Shown here piece after piece: positions 63,353 through 64,000 of a stretch of 64,000 nt of DNA. Each line of letters opens with the position of its first letter. Position 1 is the stretch's first letter. Below the pieces are notes generated by a model that was not told the origin of the DNA, did not search any database, and saw nothing but the letters and a program-made list of their open reading frames with translations. The DNA is taken from positions 1 to 64,000 of the forward strand of contig JACWDT010000005.1 of assembly GCA_014653985.1 (NCBI GenBank). The letters run 5' to 3'. The position numbers and the translations under genes are program-made. Source of the stretch: Pelagibacterales bacterium SAG-MED22 (GTDB lineage Bacteria > Pseudomonadota > Alphaproteobacteria > Pelagibacterales > Pelagibacteraceae).

Positions 63353-63943
63353 TTATTTTTTAAAAATAATTTTTACATTAAAAGAAAATGATCGTCTTTC
63401 TCCATTTATGTTAAATGGATATGCAGTGTGCATTAGATAGTTTGGAAATATTATTAAGTCTCCAATTTTTGGAATTAGATTATAAATACTGTTACTAAGA
63501 AATGCTTTTTGTCCATTTATAAAGTCAATTGTTCCATTGGTTTTAAGTTTTTTATTTTTAACTAAATTGTTTTTTGTCATATTTTTTGGCAAAGTTAAAT
63601 ATCCAACCCCAGACAAATCGCCAGTATGATAATGGATAGGGTTATACTCACCCTTAAACTGTCGAACAACCCAAAGATTAAGTATTTTTACTTCTTTTAT
63701 ATTTTTAATTTGTTCATTGGCTAAAAATTTTTTGATATTTATTCTTAGTTCTTTAAATAAATATTTTTTAATAAAATTATTTGAAATCTTTATTTCATTT
63801 TTTATTTGACTCGCTAATTTTGAACTATAATCAATTTTTTTATTATTTGATTTTTTATCAAATTCCTCATTTAGTTTATTTATAAACCTTTTAGATATTT
63901 TTGTTTTTCCAATAGAGGGACCAAATGGCTTAATATTTTTCAT
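63353..63943 (-). CDS. 2OG-Fe(II) oxygenase family protein
   Basis: A 196-residue protein with the pattern of the putative 2OG-Fe(II) oxygenase family (2OG-FeII_Oxy_5). The iron-binding region reads NPIHYHTGDLSGVGYL, with the distal histidine in NYLMHTAYPF and arginine in ERRSFSFNV. Relatives occur in marine bacteria and phages. The target is unknown. It is directly upstream of mmuM with no gap, so the two are probably co-transcribed. The sequence is lysine-rich like its surroundings. Confidence 0.83.
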   Translation of the reverse strand: MKNIKPFGPSIGKTKISKRFINKLNEEFDKKSNNKKIDYSSKLASQIKNEIKISNNFIKKYLFKELRINIKKFLANEQIKNIKEVKILNLWVVRQFKGEYNPIHYHTGDLSGVGYLTLPKNMTKNNLVKNKKLKTNGTIDFINGQKAFLSNSIYNLIPKIGDLIIFPNYLMHTAYPFNINGERRSFSFNVKIIFKK

Positions 63944-64000
63944 AGCTAAATTGATTATATTATAAATCTACAAAATCAATGTGACGGTTTAAAATTTAAT

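Noticed and set aside
62435-64000. SAM-V riboswitch, which in SAR11 precedes some homocysteine methyltransferase genes
   Set aside because: mmuM has no leader here because it abuts the oxygenase gene, and the 57 bases upstream of the oxygenase show no recognisable SAM-V pattern.
1-64000. tRNA, rRNA, CRISPR or insertion sequence
   Set aside because: All intergenic spaces were read; none has a cloverleaf with TTCRA-type arm, rRNA sequence, regularly spaced repeats or transposase-like reading frame.

Overview
The window is 64 kb of an AT-rich, tightly packed bacterial chromosome that looks like a marine SAR11-type alphaproteobacterium (Pelagibacterales). Alphaproteobacterial markers include an NDUFA12-type complex I accessory protein beside a DUF2155 protein, an RNase E/G with a charged insertion in its S1 domain, an orphan NrdJ-C-terminal-like (TSCPD) protein and an iscR-sufBCDSUTA operon. 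SAR11 is suggested by the low GC, near-absent intergenic space, frequent gene overlaps and a DddK-type DMSP lyase. The species assignment is inference. No rRNA, tRNA, CRISPR or insertion sequence was found, and no gene-free stretch exceeds 300 bases.

Layout. 1-951 is the 3' part of an aldehyde dehydrogenase gene. 1076-4406 is a TRAP transporter operon (dctP, dctM, dctQ) ending in a DMSP lyase gene (dddK), preceded by a perfect 18-bp palindrome and a likely promoter. 4413-13094, all on the minus strand, is a low-molecular-weight thiol region: gshA-gshB-DMT permease-MFS permease-egtB-dioxygenase-methyltransferase-egtD. The last three genes are chained by ATGA start/stop overlaps. 13147-20114 (minus) holds purF, cvpA, an RND/MMPL exporter, dnaB and the rpsF-rpsR-rplI ribosomal operon. 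20202-22791 (plus) is fabD-fabG-acpP-gmk. 22780-30267 (minus) is the outer-membrane biogenesis block lptF-lptG-lptD-surA-pdxA-ksgA. 30328-41173 carries pepA, ndk, purM-purN, a DUF2066 protein, hdaA, aspS, the TSCPD protein, NDUFA12, DUF2155, aroQ-accB-accC. 41190-52985 holds thiS-thiG, RNase E/G, PBP1A, prfB (with a programmed +1 frameshift), a large AsmA-like protein, tyrS, anmK and a small hydrolase. 53123-59289 is the SUF iron-sulfur operon behind an Rrf2-type regulator. The end has a 56-residue orphan ORF, glnA, ybaK, a DMT permease, a homocysteine S-methyltransferase and a small 2OG-Fe(II) oxygenase.

Most genes are housekeeping. The accessory content worth attention is in the first 13 kb: DMSP cleavage linked to a TRAP transporter, and an ergothioneine-type cluster carrying two extra enzymes (a PhyH-type dioxygenase and a SAM methyltransferase). 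That cluster could make a modified thiol-histidine product, and it sits directly downstream of glutathione synthesis genes. Parts of both regions (dctM, dioxygenase, methyltransferase) are visibly richer in G+C than their neighbours, suggesting acquisition.
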